Assembly: GCA_051294375.1 (NCBI GenBank)
Contig: CM119270.1
Span: 19,223,572-19,287,571, forward strand
Source of the DNA: Paraspadella gotoi
Lineage: Eukaryota; Chaetognatha
Reading direction: 5' to 3'
DNA: 64,000 bases
Part shown: in pieces, positions 43,692 to 55,800 of the stretch
How the letters are laid out: each line of letters starts with the position of its first letter
How positions within the stretch are numbered: position 1 is the stretch's first letter
Translations under genes and position numbers: made by a program
Notes under the pieces: generated by a model
Told to the model about the DNA's origin: nothing
The model's input: only the letters and a program-made list of their open reading frames with translations
Databases searched by the model: none

Positions 43692-45200
43692 ATCTCTCTC
43701 TCTCTGCCTGTGTTTACTTTTATCGCGCCTCCCACTCTCGGCTTTCCTCGCGCTTAATGACCTCTTCATTCCTCACCGTTCTCCGCCGCTGCGGTCTCCA
43801 TTGCCTTACCCATACCTTACCCCCTCCTCCCTCTCTCTCTCTCTTTCTTCTGTTTCTATTCCTCCCCATTCTCTGTCGTTCGTTCTTCTTTGCCTTCCTC
43901 TTTTACCCTTTTATTCTCACTCTCTCCTTTTTCACTATATTTCCTTTTTTCACCCTACCTGACTTCTTTCTCAACTTACTATGATTCCATGGTTTTCCCT
44001 TATTCTCTCCTCTTCCTCTTCTTTTTATCTCTTGATCTCTTTCCCAACTCTTTTTCATATTTTTCATTTTTTCATTTCTTCATGTATTTTCGCTTACCTT
44101 CCTTGTGTCTACTATTTAATTGGTATAAACCAATATAAATCTTTCCATTCATTAGATAATTAACCTATCTTGCCCCTGACTTTGAATAGGCCATGTGCGT
44201 TAAGGCCTTTATCCCTCTCACACTCTAATAACATAGTAAGCAAGTCACTGCAAGCTTTAAATCAAACTCTCACAGACTCGTTTGTTCACTCCCACAGTAC
44301 CTGGCTTCCCTATCCTGCAATATTATATATTGTTTAAGTATTAGTATTAGTGTTAGTATTAGTAATTAGTATTGTACTCTCGATCATTCACTTACCTTCT
44401 TAATCCTTTCCTTCCTCCTTCATCTTTGCTTCCTCACCTTTGAATAACCCCTTTCCCCAGTTTTTCTCAACGCCGCCAAAGGATCTAGATTTCAACCTTC
44501 CCTAGAGACTCGTAAATTAATCCAGCGAGCGCTCGCCTAGATACAAAACAACGGAAAGCGCTTAGTTTTTAACGCCTCGCGAAAAGATAAATCATTAAAA
44601 AGGCTGAGTAAAGATTCGTTCGTAGCAGCACTCCGAAAAGGCGATATTCTTTCTACAGTCCACTGGCTCTCGAATCCGAAGAAATCCCGAAGACTACAGG
44701 ATCGGTCTTATTTTCCCCCAAAACGACAGCCCTTTCCTGTCTTAAATTCGAAATTTAAATTAGTTTTTAAGTTAAGAAAAAATGATAATTAAGATTAATG
44801 TTAGGATTACTAAGTTAGCCAATTATGTTAATTTGGTGTTAGATTGGGAATTTAGAGTTAAAAAATAGGTCTATGAGTTTGGGGTCAAACACATACTATT
44901 AAGATAAAACATTAATTTTTACTAATTAAGTAGATCGAGATAGAGGCTCTCCTTGGGAAAAGACCAGCCTAAATATATACGAAAAGCGAAGGCATTTAAA
45001 GCCGCCTCGAAGAAGCTATTTCCTCGATGAAGCGCCCGTTTGTATCTAGAGCTCCTCGCCCGCGAGATGTCTCATCCACGCCAGTTTTTCGTATCGTTGT
45101 ACCAGACTTTCATTGTTCTTCTGTTTGTTTTCGGTTTCGAGTGGCCTCTTCTTGTCTCTTTGTTTGTTTTCGATTTTTCACCTCTTTGGACGATTACATC
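42564..45200. repeat. Direct tandem duplication, copy 2
   Basis: Same order as copy 1 with scattered indels; the final 700 bp carries more insertions, as seen at 44600-45050 against 42010-42400. Probably an allelic or mis-joined copy, though a true duplication is possible. Confidence 0.75.
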
Positions 45201-45228
45201 GGCCATAGACGAGCGTGTGATCTGGGAG

Positions 45229-45435
45229 ACGAAGAGAGAGAGAGAGAGAGAGAGAGAATGGGAAGAAAAAAGAAGAGAAGAGAGAAGAGAGAGAGAGAGA
45301 CGAGGAGAGAGGAAGAGGGAACGTAACATCCGGATTAAAATCCTCGGTCTCCTAAATCACCCTACGCGATGTTAGAGGTTGGTGAAGAAAACGCAATGAG
45401 AAGAAGGCGAGTACAAGCCTTGTGTGTGTGTGTGA

Positions 45436-45469
<34 letters not shown>

Positions 45470-45473
45470 CGAA

Positions 45474-45505
<32 letters not shown>

Positions 45506-45576
45506 AGAGAGAGAGAGAGAGAGAGAGAAGAGAAGAGAGAGAGGAGAGAGCCAGACAGAGAGGAGAGAGTAGAGAG
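45229..45576. repeat. Long (GA)n microsatellite ending in an N gap
   Basis: GAGA-rich from 45229, nearly pure at 45438-45570, and truncated by a 25-N gap (45577-45601). No coding content. Confidence 0.85.
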
Positions 45577-45672
45577 NNNNNNNNNNNNNNNNNNNNNNNN
45601 NAGAGAGAGTCAGTCGTCAATTGCTGTCACACGCGACTGGGATTCCCAACGACTTCCGTCAACACGATCTCG

Positions 45673-45855
45673 ACCAATCAGCTTCTCGCTTCGCCGGTTG
45701 CCTTCTGTCTCTTGACCAATGAACGACCTTTGTGGTTTCCATTTAGCCAATCAAAAACCGGCTTTCGCGCGAACGGAATCCCTCGGGTGATATGAAGGAG
45801 GCGTTGTTGCGCAGAGCAACCAATCAGCGATCGGAGCCCGTGAACGTCAGCCAAT
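45673..45855 (+). promoter_or_regulatory. Cluster of five CCAAT boxes
   Basis: CCAAT occurs at 45673, 45716, 45747, 45820 and 45851, all in the same orientation, four within CCAATCA (NF-Y-like). Spacings are 43, 31, 73 and 31 bp, close to multiples of about 10.5 for most. The DNA is CpG-richer than its surroundings. It resembles a TATA-less metazoan promoter; no downstream gene is clear, so the transcript may be noncoding or lie beyond recognition. Confidence 0.5.
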
Positions 45856-45914
45856 CAGGAACGAGGGTGCGTGAGTAGAGGCGAACGACGACACGGACTA
45901 CGAGCTAAAACAAC

Positions 45915-46050
45915 GGCTGGTCTGTGAGGTCTCACTATGGTAAAGGAAAGGATTATGGTGCTGGAAAATGAAGGGTCTGCGAAATGTCACTGTGGAAAAG
46001 AAAGAGAAGGACATTGTGCTGGAGAAATGACGTGTCTGAAGGGATGTTCA
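45915..46050 (+). repeat. Three imperfect copies of a GGTCTG...CTGG(A)GAAA(T)GA unit
   Basis: Units begin GGTCTGTGAGGT, GGTCTGCGAAATG and GTGTCTGAAGGGATG, each followed by TCACT(A/G)TGG or TTCATTG. A short frame through the second unit has closely spaced Cys and His (KCHCGKE). Likely a minisatellite; low coding support. Confidence 0.4.
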
Positions 46051-46284
46051 TTGTTCAATATTCACTACTGGCTTACAAAACTTTAAGAGCATAGAGCACC
46101 ATAGATCTTTTTTGTAGTCACTACGGTTAAATATCGATTGTCACGTAACAAGAAGGAAACAGAGTAGAAGAAGACGATGAATAAAAGTATAATAGGAAGA
46201 AAGAGAAAAGAAAAAGAAGAAAAAGAAAAAAAAAGAGAAGAAGAGTAACGATTAAATAAGGAAAACGTGGAAATGTGAACAGAG

Positions 46285-46288
46285 CGAG

Positions 46289-46342
<54 letters not shown>
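46285..46342. repeat. (GA)n microsatellite
   Basis: Nearly pure GA dinucleotide repeat, about 29 units. Confidence 0.9.
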
Positions 46343-46344
<2 letters not shown>

Positions 46345-47104
46345 TGCCAGCGCATCCCCAATTCCCAAGGGTCATGCATGCGTGAAAAAGGGAGGAGGAG
46401 CTCGGGATAGAATTCCCGCAGTCAGACGCTCAGTGACTCGATCGAGCAATTCATTCTGTGAGTCTTTCACAGAAGACGGAAGGCGTAATCACACGGTTAA
46501 CTTATGAAATTGCGTCGAATAATTTAAAATTAGCTATTTGTACAATAAAAAAGTTATCTTGTCGTTGGAAAGACCACAATCTCTCTTAACAAATTGGTAT
46601 GATATTTGATATGGAATATGTGGTATGCGATATTTTCAATTTTGAAGTGTGCCGTCAACTTTATGTTCTTATTATTTTACTTATTGCCCTTTTGGCATTT
46701 ATTTTTTTCATCACTACAACAGAAGAATCCCACCCTTCGTTTCCACCCACCCACCCATTAGCCGACCACCCCCCCAAACGCCGCTCCCACATAATCGTCG
46801 AAACGAAACCAAAAAAGGTCACGTGACTCGCCGATCGAAATCCAAAGGCGAGTTTTGTTTTCCAAATTAAAAATTGTGGAAAAAGAATTAGGGCGACGAC
46901 GGTTTTGAGCGGCGGGGGAGGAGGATGATGCAACCCACCCTGACCACCCACCACCACCACCACCTTTTACTACCCTAACCACCCTTTCGCTCACTCGCGC
47001 AGTCGACGATTTCCCCTCGCTCTATTAGCGGGGGGGGACTCGCGAGCGGCGGGGCGACGCGTCGAAGGTGGGGGGAAAGTGAATGAGAGGGGGCGGTTAG
47101 GGGG

Positions 47105-47334
47105 CACAGAGGCTCGAATTATAAGCACCCCTGCAAAATTCCCTAACTCCTCATTCGCCCTGCCAATCAAGTATATATATATACACAGAGGCTCGAATTA
47201 TAAGCACCACCTGCAAAATTCCCTAATCCTCATTCGCCCTGCCAATCAAGTATATATATATACACAGAGGCTCGAATTATAAGCACCACCCTGCAAAATT
47301 CCCTAACTCCTCATTCGCCCTGCCAATCAAGTAT
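47105..47334. repeat. Three tandem copies of a 77-80-bp unit
   Basis: Each unit reads ACAGAGGCTCGAATTATAAGC, CTGCAAAATTCCCTAA, CTCATTCGCCCTGCCAATCA, AGTATATATATAT. Copies differ by one or two bases. Directly downstream is a CGCCTC-rich patch (47350-47490). Confidence 0.85.
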
Positions 47335-47499
47335 GGGGGGTGGGGCAGGGATGCTGGAGGCGGTGAATTCGCACCGCCTCCACTCCCGCCTCGAGACCCC
47401 CTCGCCTCCGGTTTTGCGTTTCGCCTCTCTTTTTTTTAGCCCGGATCGCCTCCGCGTTCGCCTCTTGAACGCCTCCGGCTTTTTGTTTAAAATTTATTT

Positions 47500-49350
47500 A
47501 TAGTTTTGTATTTGATAATATGTTTTTTTAATTCAGATCAATGACATGAAAAAACTTTCAAATTTGTTATGTTTAAAATTAATAAATAAATAAATAAATA
47601 TTTTTTTTTTTTTTAAATGTATATGTTTTAACTTTTCAAATCTTTTAACAAAATATATATTTTAAACAATTTTTGCAAGACATTTTAAAAAAGAGAGGAG
47701 GAGAGAGAGGAGAAAGAGAAAGAAAGAAAAAAAAAAAGAAATGGGAGAGAAAGAGATAAAGCTTCTAAAAAATACTTAGGAAAGGATATTATTGAGAATA
47801 AAATAAATTTATTTTATATGACTTTATTCATTTCTTTTATTTACTCTTATTCTCTTCACTCACTCTTTTTCCTCTTTCTCTCTCTCTTACTTTCTCTGTT
47901 TCCTTTATTTTTTTATTTTACTATTTTTTTTTTCTATTCTTTTTTACTTCTCAATCAACATTTTATTAATTTAATATGATAATTAAATTAAAAAAGACAA
48001 TATATTATTTTAACTAATTGTTTAAAAAAATATCAATTAAAAATCAAAAATGTTAGTAGTATTCCAAATCAGTAAAAATCGAATTGTATAATTTCTTTAA
48101 AAAATTATAATATTACATAATTTTATATATTTTTATTATTTGGCATAGAAAAAAATTTCTTCTTGTTTTCAATTCAAGCTGAAAGTTTTTAGTTTTACTT
48201 AGAATAAAAAAAACAAAAATGCTGGATCTGTGACGATCATTAGCGATAATTAATTAATTAGTTAAAATAATAATTAATTAGTTTCTTATATATTAATTAT
48301 TAATAAATTAATTATTCTTACAAACTAACAACAAATGGATAATTGTTATATTGTTTGTACCAATTTTATAATTGTTTTTTAAATAAAAATGATAATTTAA
48401 ATTTAATATAAAATTAAAACCATATAAGTTAAAAGGTAATATAAATTTAAAAAATTACAAAAAGAGAAAAATAAATATAAGTTAAAAAATAATATAAGTT
48501 AAGAAAATAGGCAAGTTTAAAAAATGCTGCAATTGAAAAAAAATGATGAAGTTGAAAATGATATAGTTAAAAAATTATGCATTCAAAAAATGATGCGAGA
48601 TAAAAATGATTTAAAATTAAAAAAATGATATAAGGTGCAAAAATGATGTAAGTTAAAAAATAATGCAAATCAAAAAAAATGTAAATCAAAAAAATATTAT
48701 AAATCAAAAAAATAATGGAAGTTAAAAAATGATGCAAGTTTCAAAATAATGCAAATTAAAAACAATGAAATGAATTAAAAATGATGCAAGTTAAAAAATT
48801 AATGCAAATCAAAAAAAATATACAACTTAAAAATGAAGCTAGTTTAAAAAAATGATGCAAGTTAAAAAATGATCCAAGATAAAAAGCATGATGCAAGTTG
48901 GAAAAATAATACAAATTAAAAAAATAATGCAATTCAAAAATTATATAGGTTAAAAAAATAATGCAAATTAAAAATATGATTCAAGTTGTAAATAATATAA
49001 ATAAAAAAATAATCCATGTTAAAAAAATTATGCAGTTGAAAAAATGATGCCAGTTAAAATAATAATGCAAATTCAAAAAAAGATCCAAGTTAAAAAATGA
49101 TGCTAGATAAAAAATTATTTGATTAATAAAATCAATAAAGTAAATGAATAAATAAATAGAATTATGAATAAATGATTTAATTAAATATTCATAGGAATAA
49201 ATTAACAAATTTAATTAATTATTCATAGGAATAAATTAACAATTTAATTAAATAATTCATAGGAATAAATTAACAATTAATTATCTTTTATTTAAAATAA
49301 AAAAAATTGAGTGAATGAATGCATTAAAAGAAAAAGATATAAAATATATG
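47500..49350. repeat. AT-rich low-complexity DNA with an approx. 20-bp degenerate minisatellite
   Basis: From about 48400 to 49130 a unit like AATGATGCAAGTTAAAAA repeats dozens of times with variation (ATGCAAATTAAAAA, ATGCAAATCAAAAA). At 49180-49285 the unit ATTCATAGGAATAAATTAACA repeats three times. No gene is visible. Confidence 0.7.
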
Positions 49351-49799
49351 CTTATGTACAACTTATTAGATAAAATAATATAAACAGAACCAAATTTTTT
49401 TTTTGAATAAAAATATGTTAATAAAAACAATGGCAGCTGATAAACGCTTCAGAATTTTAGCAATATCTAAATTTGAAAAAAAGAACAATTTTTGGAACAA
49501 TAGAAAGGTTTTTAATTTGGCAAAAACCTTTTGATTTTCGCCTATTAAAAACAAAAGCACAAGAGGCCGAACGCGCAACGTTTTTTTTTGGCGGCCTCCG
49601 CATTCGTCTCCTTCTCCCAATTTTTGACTTCTTGTCCAAGTTCGCCACCTCAAAAAACATGCGCCTTCCGCGCGTTTCCAACTCCGCCTCCCGGATCGCG
49701 TCTGCATCTCTGGGTGGGGTAGGGGGTAGGTGCGGCCTAAGAAGAAATTCCGACGAAGAGAGAAAAAAAAATTCCATCGCAAAAATCCTTTTATTTTCA

Positions 49800-50090
49800 T
49801 CGACGGAAAATTTTAATGAACAATTGTTCTGCTTAAATATTTTTCCAATATATATTTACAATTCTATGTCGAATATTTTTGCAAGTTATACTTCATTCAA
49901 CGCCAGAGTTGTTACAAAATTTCTACTGTTTATTGAAGTACAGAGGAGTGGTCGATTTAAAAAATATTTTTTTTAATTTTAAATGTTTTTTTCTTTTTGG
50001 ATTTGATACATCGGAAACTGACTTTAAAGTATGACATAAAAGATGTCAGTAGAATTTATTTTCATTTTTATTTAGGCGATATAATACTCT

Positions 50091-50148
<58 letters not shown>

Positions 50149-50271
50149 CTCTCTCTCCTATATCGTTCGACCTTTTCGTCTTGTATTGTAAGCGACAGAA
50201 ATTGTTTTGAGAGGAAACAAAGTCGGGGGGAAATCGTGTTCGGAGGAGAAGAGAGAGAGAGAGAAAGAGAG

Positions 50272-50342
<71 letters not shown>

Positions 50343-50710
50343 CAAGAGAGAGCAAGCGATAGGAACTGGAATATCCTAACCGTGATGACGGCGGAGAATC
50401 GATTACACGCAACGCCACGCTGCGTTTCGCAGATGGTCCGTTGCACGAGGTGAATATTGAGCGAGCGACGCCCGGGCCGAAACATGAAACATGGTTTATG
50501 ACATATTACATACGAAGACACCGACTAAAATTTTATGTCATATAAAAATAGTGTTGGCCCCAAAAATTGAAATGAAATTATTAAATGCGAGAGATTTAGC
50601 AAATATACAGCATGGAAAACGAAAGCATGGGAGGCAAAAGCATGCTGGCCGAGCATGGAATCAAGGATATAACGCAATGGGGAAATTAGAGGAGACATGC
50701 CGGGATGCGG
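49800..50710. repeat. Duplicated block, copy 1
   Basis: From AATTGTTCTGCTTAAATATT through a (CT)n, a spacer of about 100 bp, a (GA)n and the GCATGGGAGGCAAAAGCATG segment. Copy 2 starts at 50736 after a 25-N gap. The inverted (CT)n/(GA)n arms would form a long hairpin. Confidence 0.75.
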
Positions 50711-50735
50711 NNNNNNNNNNNNNNNNNNNNNNNNN

Positions 50736-51295
50736 AATGAAAAATTGTTCTGATTAAATATTTTTCCAATATATATTTACAATTCTATGTCGATATTTTT
50801 GCAGTTATACTTCATTCAAGGCCAGAGTTGTTACAAATTTCTACTGTTTATTTGAAGTACAGAGGCGTGGTCGATTTAAAAAAAATATTTTTTTAATTTT
50901 AAAATTTTTTTTCTTTTGGATTTGATACATCGGAAACTGACATTAAAGTATGACATAAAAGATGTCAGTAGAATTTTATTTTCATTTTCATTTAGGCGAT
51001 ATAATNNNNNNNNNNNNNNNNNNNNNNNNNNNNNNNNNNNNNNNNNNNNNNNNNNNNNNNNNNNNNNNNNNNNNNNNNNNNNNNNNNNNNNNNNNNNNNN
51101 NNNNNNNNNNNNNNNNNNNNNNNNNNNNNNNNNNNNNNNNNNNNNNNNNNNNNNNNNNNNNNNNNNNNCTCTCTCTCTCTCTCTCTCTCCTATTTCGTTC
51201 GACTTTTCGTCTTGTATTGTAAGCGACAGAAATTGTTTTGAGAGGAAACAAAGTCGGCGGGAAATCGTGTTCGGAGGAGAAAGAGAGAGAGAGAG

Positions 51296-51345
<50 letters not shown>

Positions 51346-51795
51346 CAAGAGAGAGCAAGCGATAGGAACCTGGAATATCCTAGACCGTTGATGACGGCGG
51401 AGAATCGATTACACGCAACGCCAACGCTGCGTTTCGCAGATGGTCGTTGCACGAGGTGAATATTGAGCGAGCGACGCCCGGGGCCGAAACATGAAACATG
51501 GTTTATGACATATTACATACGAAGACAACCGACTAAAATCGTTTTATGTCATATAAAAATAGTGTTGGCCCCAAAAATTGAAATGGAAATTATTAAATGC
51601 GAGAGATTTAGCAAATATACAGCATGGAAAACGATAGCATGGGAGGCAAAAGCATGCTGGACGAGCATGGAATCAAGGATATAACGCAATGGGGAAGTTA
51701 GAGGAGACATGCCGGGTATGCGGTTCATGTAGGGCGTCATGGGGGCAAGGGTGTCATAAATACGGCTTGAGGAAAATTCGAAATATCACAGGGTG
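50736..51795. repeat. Duplicated block, copy 2 (gap inside)
   Basis: Same order as copy 1; the (CT)n arm is mostly replaced by N (51006-51168). It continues further into GCCGGGTATGCGG and related CATG-rich sequence. Confidence 0.75.
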
Positions 51796-51845
51796 TGATA
51801 AGCGGGCATGCGGTTATTTAAGAAAGGCATGAAATGGGGACATGA

Positions 51846-52115
51846 NNNNNNNNNNNNNNNNNNNNNNNNNNNNNNNNNNNNNNNNNNNNNNNNNNNNNNN
51901 NNNNNNNNNNNNNNNNNNNNNNNNNNNNNNNNNNNNNNNNNNNNNNNNNNNNNNNNNNNNNNNNNNNNNNNNNNNNNNNNNNNNNNNNNNNNNNNNNNNN
52001 NNNNNNNNNNNNNNNNNNNNNNNNNNNNNNNNNNNNNNNNNNNNNNNNNNNNNNNNNNNNNNNNNNNNNNNNNNNNNNNNNNNNNNNNNNNNNNNNNNNN
52101 NNNNNNNNNNNNNNN
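51846..52115. other. Assembly gap (270 N) at a CT tract
   Basis: A run of N followed by (CT)n. ORFs crossing it are not real. Confidence 0.95.
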
Positions 52116-52264
52116 CTCTCTCTCTCTCTCTCGCGGTCGAGTCCGGAGATTCTGTTTGTTCAACGGGATGGACAGACTCATTCATTTGCATAATGAGGAT
52201 ACGCGAACGGCTTTTGGCCGCTCATTTTTCGACGGCGGCTTTCGGCGGCGATTGTAGGGCACAA

Positions 52265-52297
<33 letters not shown>

Positions 52298-52887
52298 GTT
52301 GTCACCATGACTTACTTTCTACGCTGTTTCCAGCTCATTGCTGTGCGTCCATACGTCGTTGGCTTCATTGATGACGAGCTACAGCGAAGGAAAAAAAATA
52401 TTAGAAAGCTTTCTGATTGGTTGATTTGGGATGAATGATTGGTCGAGATTGCTGTTGATCCTAAGTCTAACCCTTTTCTGTGTTTTAATATGTGAAAACT
52501 ATCTCATATCTAATACGTGATATAACGTAAACTATAATAAAATTCAATATATACAAAAATTAGGTCGAATTAAAAATGAGAAACACAACAAAAATACCTG
52601 AGCGACTTTGACTCAAAGAAAACCGAACGATGAGTGACGAGTGAGGTGAAAAAGGTCGAGTGTCATAGGTGTTGTGTCCCGTAACAGTCGCCAACAAGAG
52701 TAGCAGTGAGAGAGAAAAGAAGAAGAGAGCGAGAGCAAGAGAGAGGATGCAGAAGCGATGAAGGAGACTGAGACGAGCGAAGAGAGAGAGAGACGAAGAG
52801 TGGAGGAGCAGAGAGAGAAGTAGTAGAGAGTGCAACCAATTGTCGCGCAGGGAGGGTGGTAGTAGTGGACGTCAGTCTCGTGTGTAG
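52116..52887. other. No gene seen; (CGT)n and GA-rich DNA
   Basis: Contains a CGT trinucleotide repeat at 52265-52300 and GA-rich sequence at 52680-52830. Short ORFs are derived from these. Confidence 0.5.
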
Positions 52888-55800
52888 GAAGCAGTCATGT
52901 AGGCCAAAGGTGTGCAACGCGCCGCGGTCCGAGAACGCAACTTCGCCCCGTACCGTACGTGTGTGTGTGTCGTCGTCGTGTTCGTCCGTCCGTACCTGCC
53001 GTCGGTCCGTCCCACCTCCGTCCGTGTCCGTCCGTCCTCCGTTCTACGTGTACCGTCCGTCGGTGTCCCCATAAGCAGTCGTTCCTGTCGTCGTCACGTG
53101 TCCGTCGGTTCCTCGTGTCGTTGTGTCCGTTCGGTCCACTCCGAGTAGTGTGTACCACCGTCGTCACAGTGTTCGTGTGTGTGTCCGTGTGTTGTGTTAT
53201 CGTTTGTGTTTCGTTGTGTCGTCCGTCAGTGTTATCAGTGTCTGTTATCTTCTGTTTCAACCCGTGTGCGTTTAGTGTATGTCAAGTTAAGTAGTACAAG
53301 TGTGTCGTGAAAAAGATGTAAACGTGTGTCGTTCGTGTTGGTATCCACGTGTCTGTAAAGATTCGTGTCGTGTCGTAGTTGTCGTAAAGTGTGTCTCCGT
53401 GTCCGTGTGTGTCGTGGTAGTGTCATAGTCGTGTGTGTGTCGTGTCTGTACCTATCGTAACGTGTCCACGTGTCCGTGTTCTCCAGTCCACCGTAATCGG
53501 TCTGTGTGTCTGTCGTGTGTCCGCCAGTCGTGTCCGTCCGTCGTGTCCGTCCGTCCGTCCTGTCTCCGTACCGTCCGTCCGTCCCGTCCTCCCCTACCAC
53601 ACACAAAACAAGTGTCCGTACCGTCGTTCCAGTAGAATCGTGTCTCGTGTTGTCACGAAAGTGAAAAGAGAAAAAAGTCGTGTCGTAGTGTCGTCCGTTG
53701 TCGTTTTCCAGTGTGTGTAGTCCAGTGTCGTCGTAGTTTGTCCCAGTGTGTTTGTACAGTGTGTGTTCGTGTGTAGTGTTCCGTGTGTGTGTGTGTCCCG
53801 TGTGTGTGTCGCTGTGTCGCTGTCCAGTCTGTCGTTGTGTACACGTGTCCGTGTGTGTCGTGTCGCGCGTAGTGTCGAAGGTCGTGCGATGATGTGTTTG
53901 TGTCGTTGTCACGGTCTGTCGTGTCAGTTTCACCGTGTCAAGTGTAGTTGTTGTGTCGTTTGTGTGTCACGGGTGAAGTAGTTGTTTGTTTCGTCGTGTC
54001 CGTGTGTCACGGTGTTTCAGTGGATTCAAAGTGTCCCGTGTTTTGTGTCAAAAAAAAAGAATACAATGTGTAAAATGAAAAGTCCGTGTCGGTCGGTTAA
54101 AGTATCGGATAGTAACGAAGTTGTGTGTGTGTGTGTCGGTGTGTTAACGGACAGTGCGTGGAACGCGAGTTTGTAGCGGAGTGTTGTGGTGAAGTGTCGG
54201 TGTTGGTATGTCGAGTCGTGGAGTCAAAGGAAGTGTGTTAACCAACCACGGAGTGTTTACGTATGTTGAAGTGCCGAGTGTCACGCACGTTACCACCGGT
54301 TCAAGTACGACCATGCATACGAATTCTGCGTGTACGACGTAGTAGCCAGCGACCATGTCGAACGTACCCAGTCGTGTAGCGACCAGTGTCGTACGACTCG
54401 TGCACTACTTCAGTGGCGTGTGGCCGGACCAGGCCGGAGAACGTGTAGTCTGTCGTACCGGTCACGTACGACCAGTGCGTGTCCGATAGTAGTGGTGTGT
54501 GTCGAAGCATAGGTGTAGCGTGTCCAGTGCCGTCACTACGACCAGTGCCAGCGAGTGGCAGTCCGAGCAACGAAGCGTCCCTGTGTAGTCCGAGTGTGTC
54601 CAAATCGGCCGAAACCAAGAGTGACAACAGTTGTGTGTAACCTCACGAAAAAAAGGAAAAGTTGTTCGTGTTGTTGTCGTCAGTCAGGTCGGATGTGTGT
54701 GGTGTCCGGTGTAAGTAGGAAGGGTCAGTGTCAGCGTGTCGTGCGTAGTGTCGGTAAAAGTTTGTGTGTGAGTTTGTGTTACGGCAGGTAGTTTTCCAAA
54801 CGCGCCCAGTGTGTCAGCTGTAAATGTCCAGAATGAAACGTAGTGTGTGTAAAGATAGTGCGGGTGTAAGAGAGTAGTAACGTGAGCGACGGGTGGCGGT
54901 GTAAAAGGTAGGGTAGTAGAAGTGTGGGTTTAGCAGAGTAGTGTTAAGGAGTCAGCGGCGTGAGGAACAGAAACGTTGTGCAGGGAACGTGTGTCCGTAA
55001 AAGTAGGTGCCGAATTCTTGTGTGTGTCGTCGTCGTCCGTGTGTTATTGTTGTGTTGTCCGTTCCGTTGTGATGAGTGTCAGTGTCAAGTGTTGTCGTGT
55101 GTGTGTCGGTCGTCGAAAGTGTGTGGGGTGTCAAAAAAAGTGTGTTGAAGGAGCAAAAAAAAAGTCGTGTCGGTGTGTTGTGTGTGGGGTGTCGCAGTGT
55201 TAGTGTGTGTGGAAGAAAAGTTCAAAAACGTGTAACGTCGCCTCCTCGAGTGTGGTGTGTCGGTCCCGATGGTGTCCACGTGCGTGTCAGTAGTGTTGTC
55301 CAAAGTGTGGTGTGTTCTGGTCGTAGAGAAGTTGTAGGTCAGTCAACGAAAGTCAGTGTGTTGTCAACGCGTGTTCACAAAAAGTAGTACGGTGTGTGTG
55401 GTCGGAAAAAGTCGGCGCGATAGTTGAAAAGTGTTTTCAGTGTGTGTAAAGTAAGTGTGTATGTTGGGACGAGGTCATTGAAGTAGTTGTGTGTGTGTAA
55501 AGTTGTGTGTACCACTGCAGGTGTTACTGTTGCACGTAAGTGTGTCCCTGCGTGTGTGTGTGTGTCGGTCAGGTAAAACCGTCGTACAAGTACAAGGTCG
55601 ATCAGTCGAGTACAGGTGTGACACAACATGTCAACTGCGGTGTTAGTGCGTAGTCGGTAAGTGTGTCTGACAAACTCCGTGGTGGTGTCAGTAGTGAAAC
55701 CGTCGTGTGGGTCAAACGTCCTCAGTCGTCGGTGTACTGTGTAAAAAGTCGTCGTTGGTGTAGTAAAAGGTGCGTGCACAAACGTCGCGCGTCGTGCCTG

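Noticed and set aside
37641-46379. Leu/Ser-rich or Arg/Glu-rich ORFs over CT/GA tracts
   Set aside because: They are translations of microsatellites; no start context, domain or conservation supports them.
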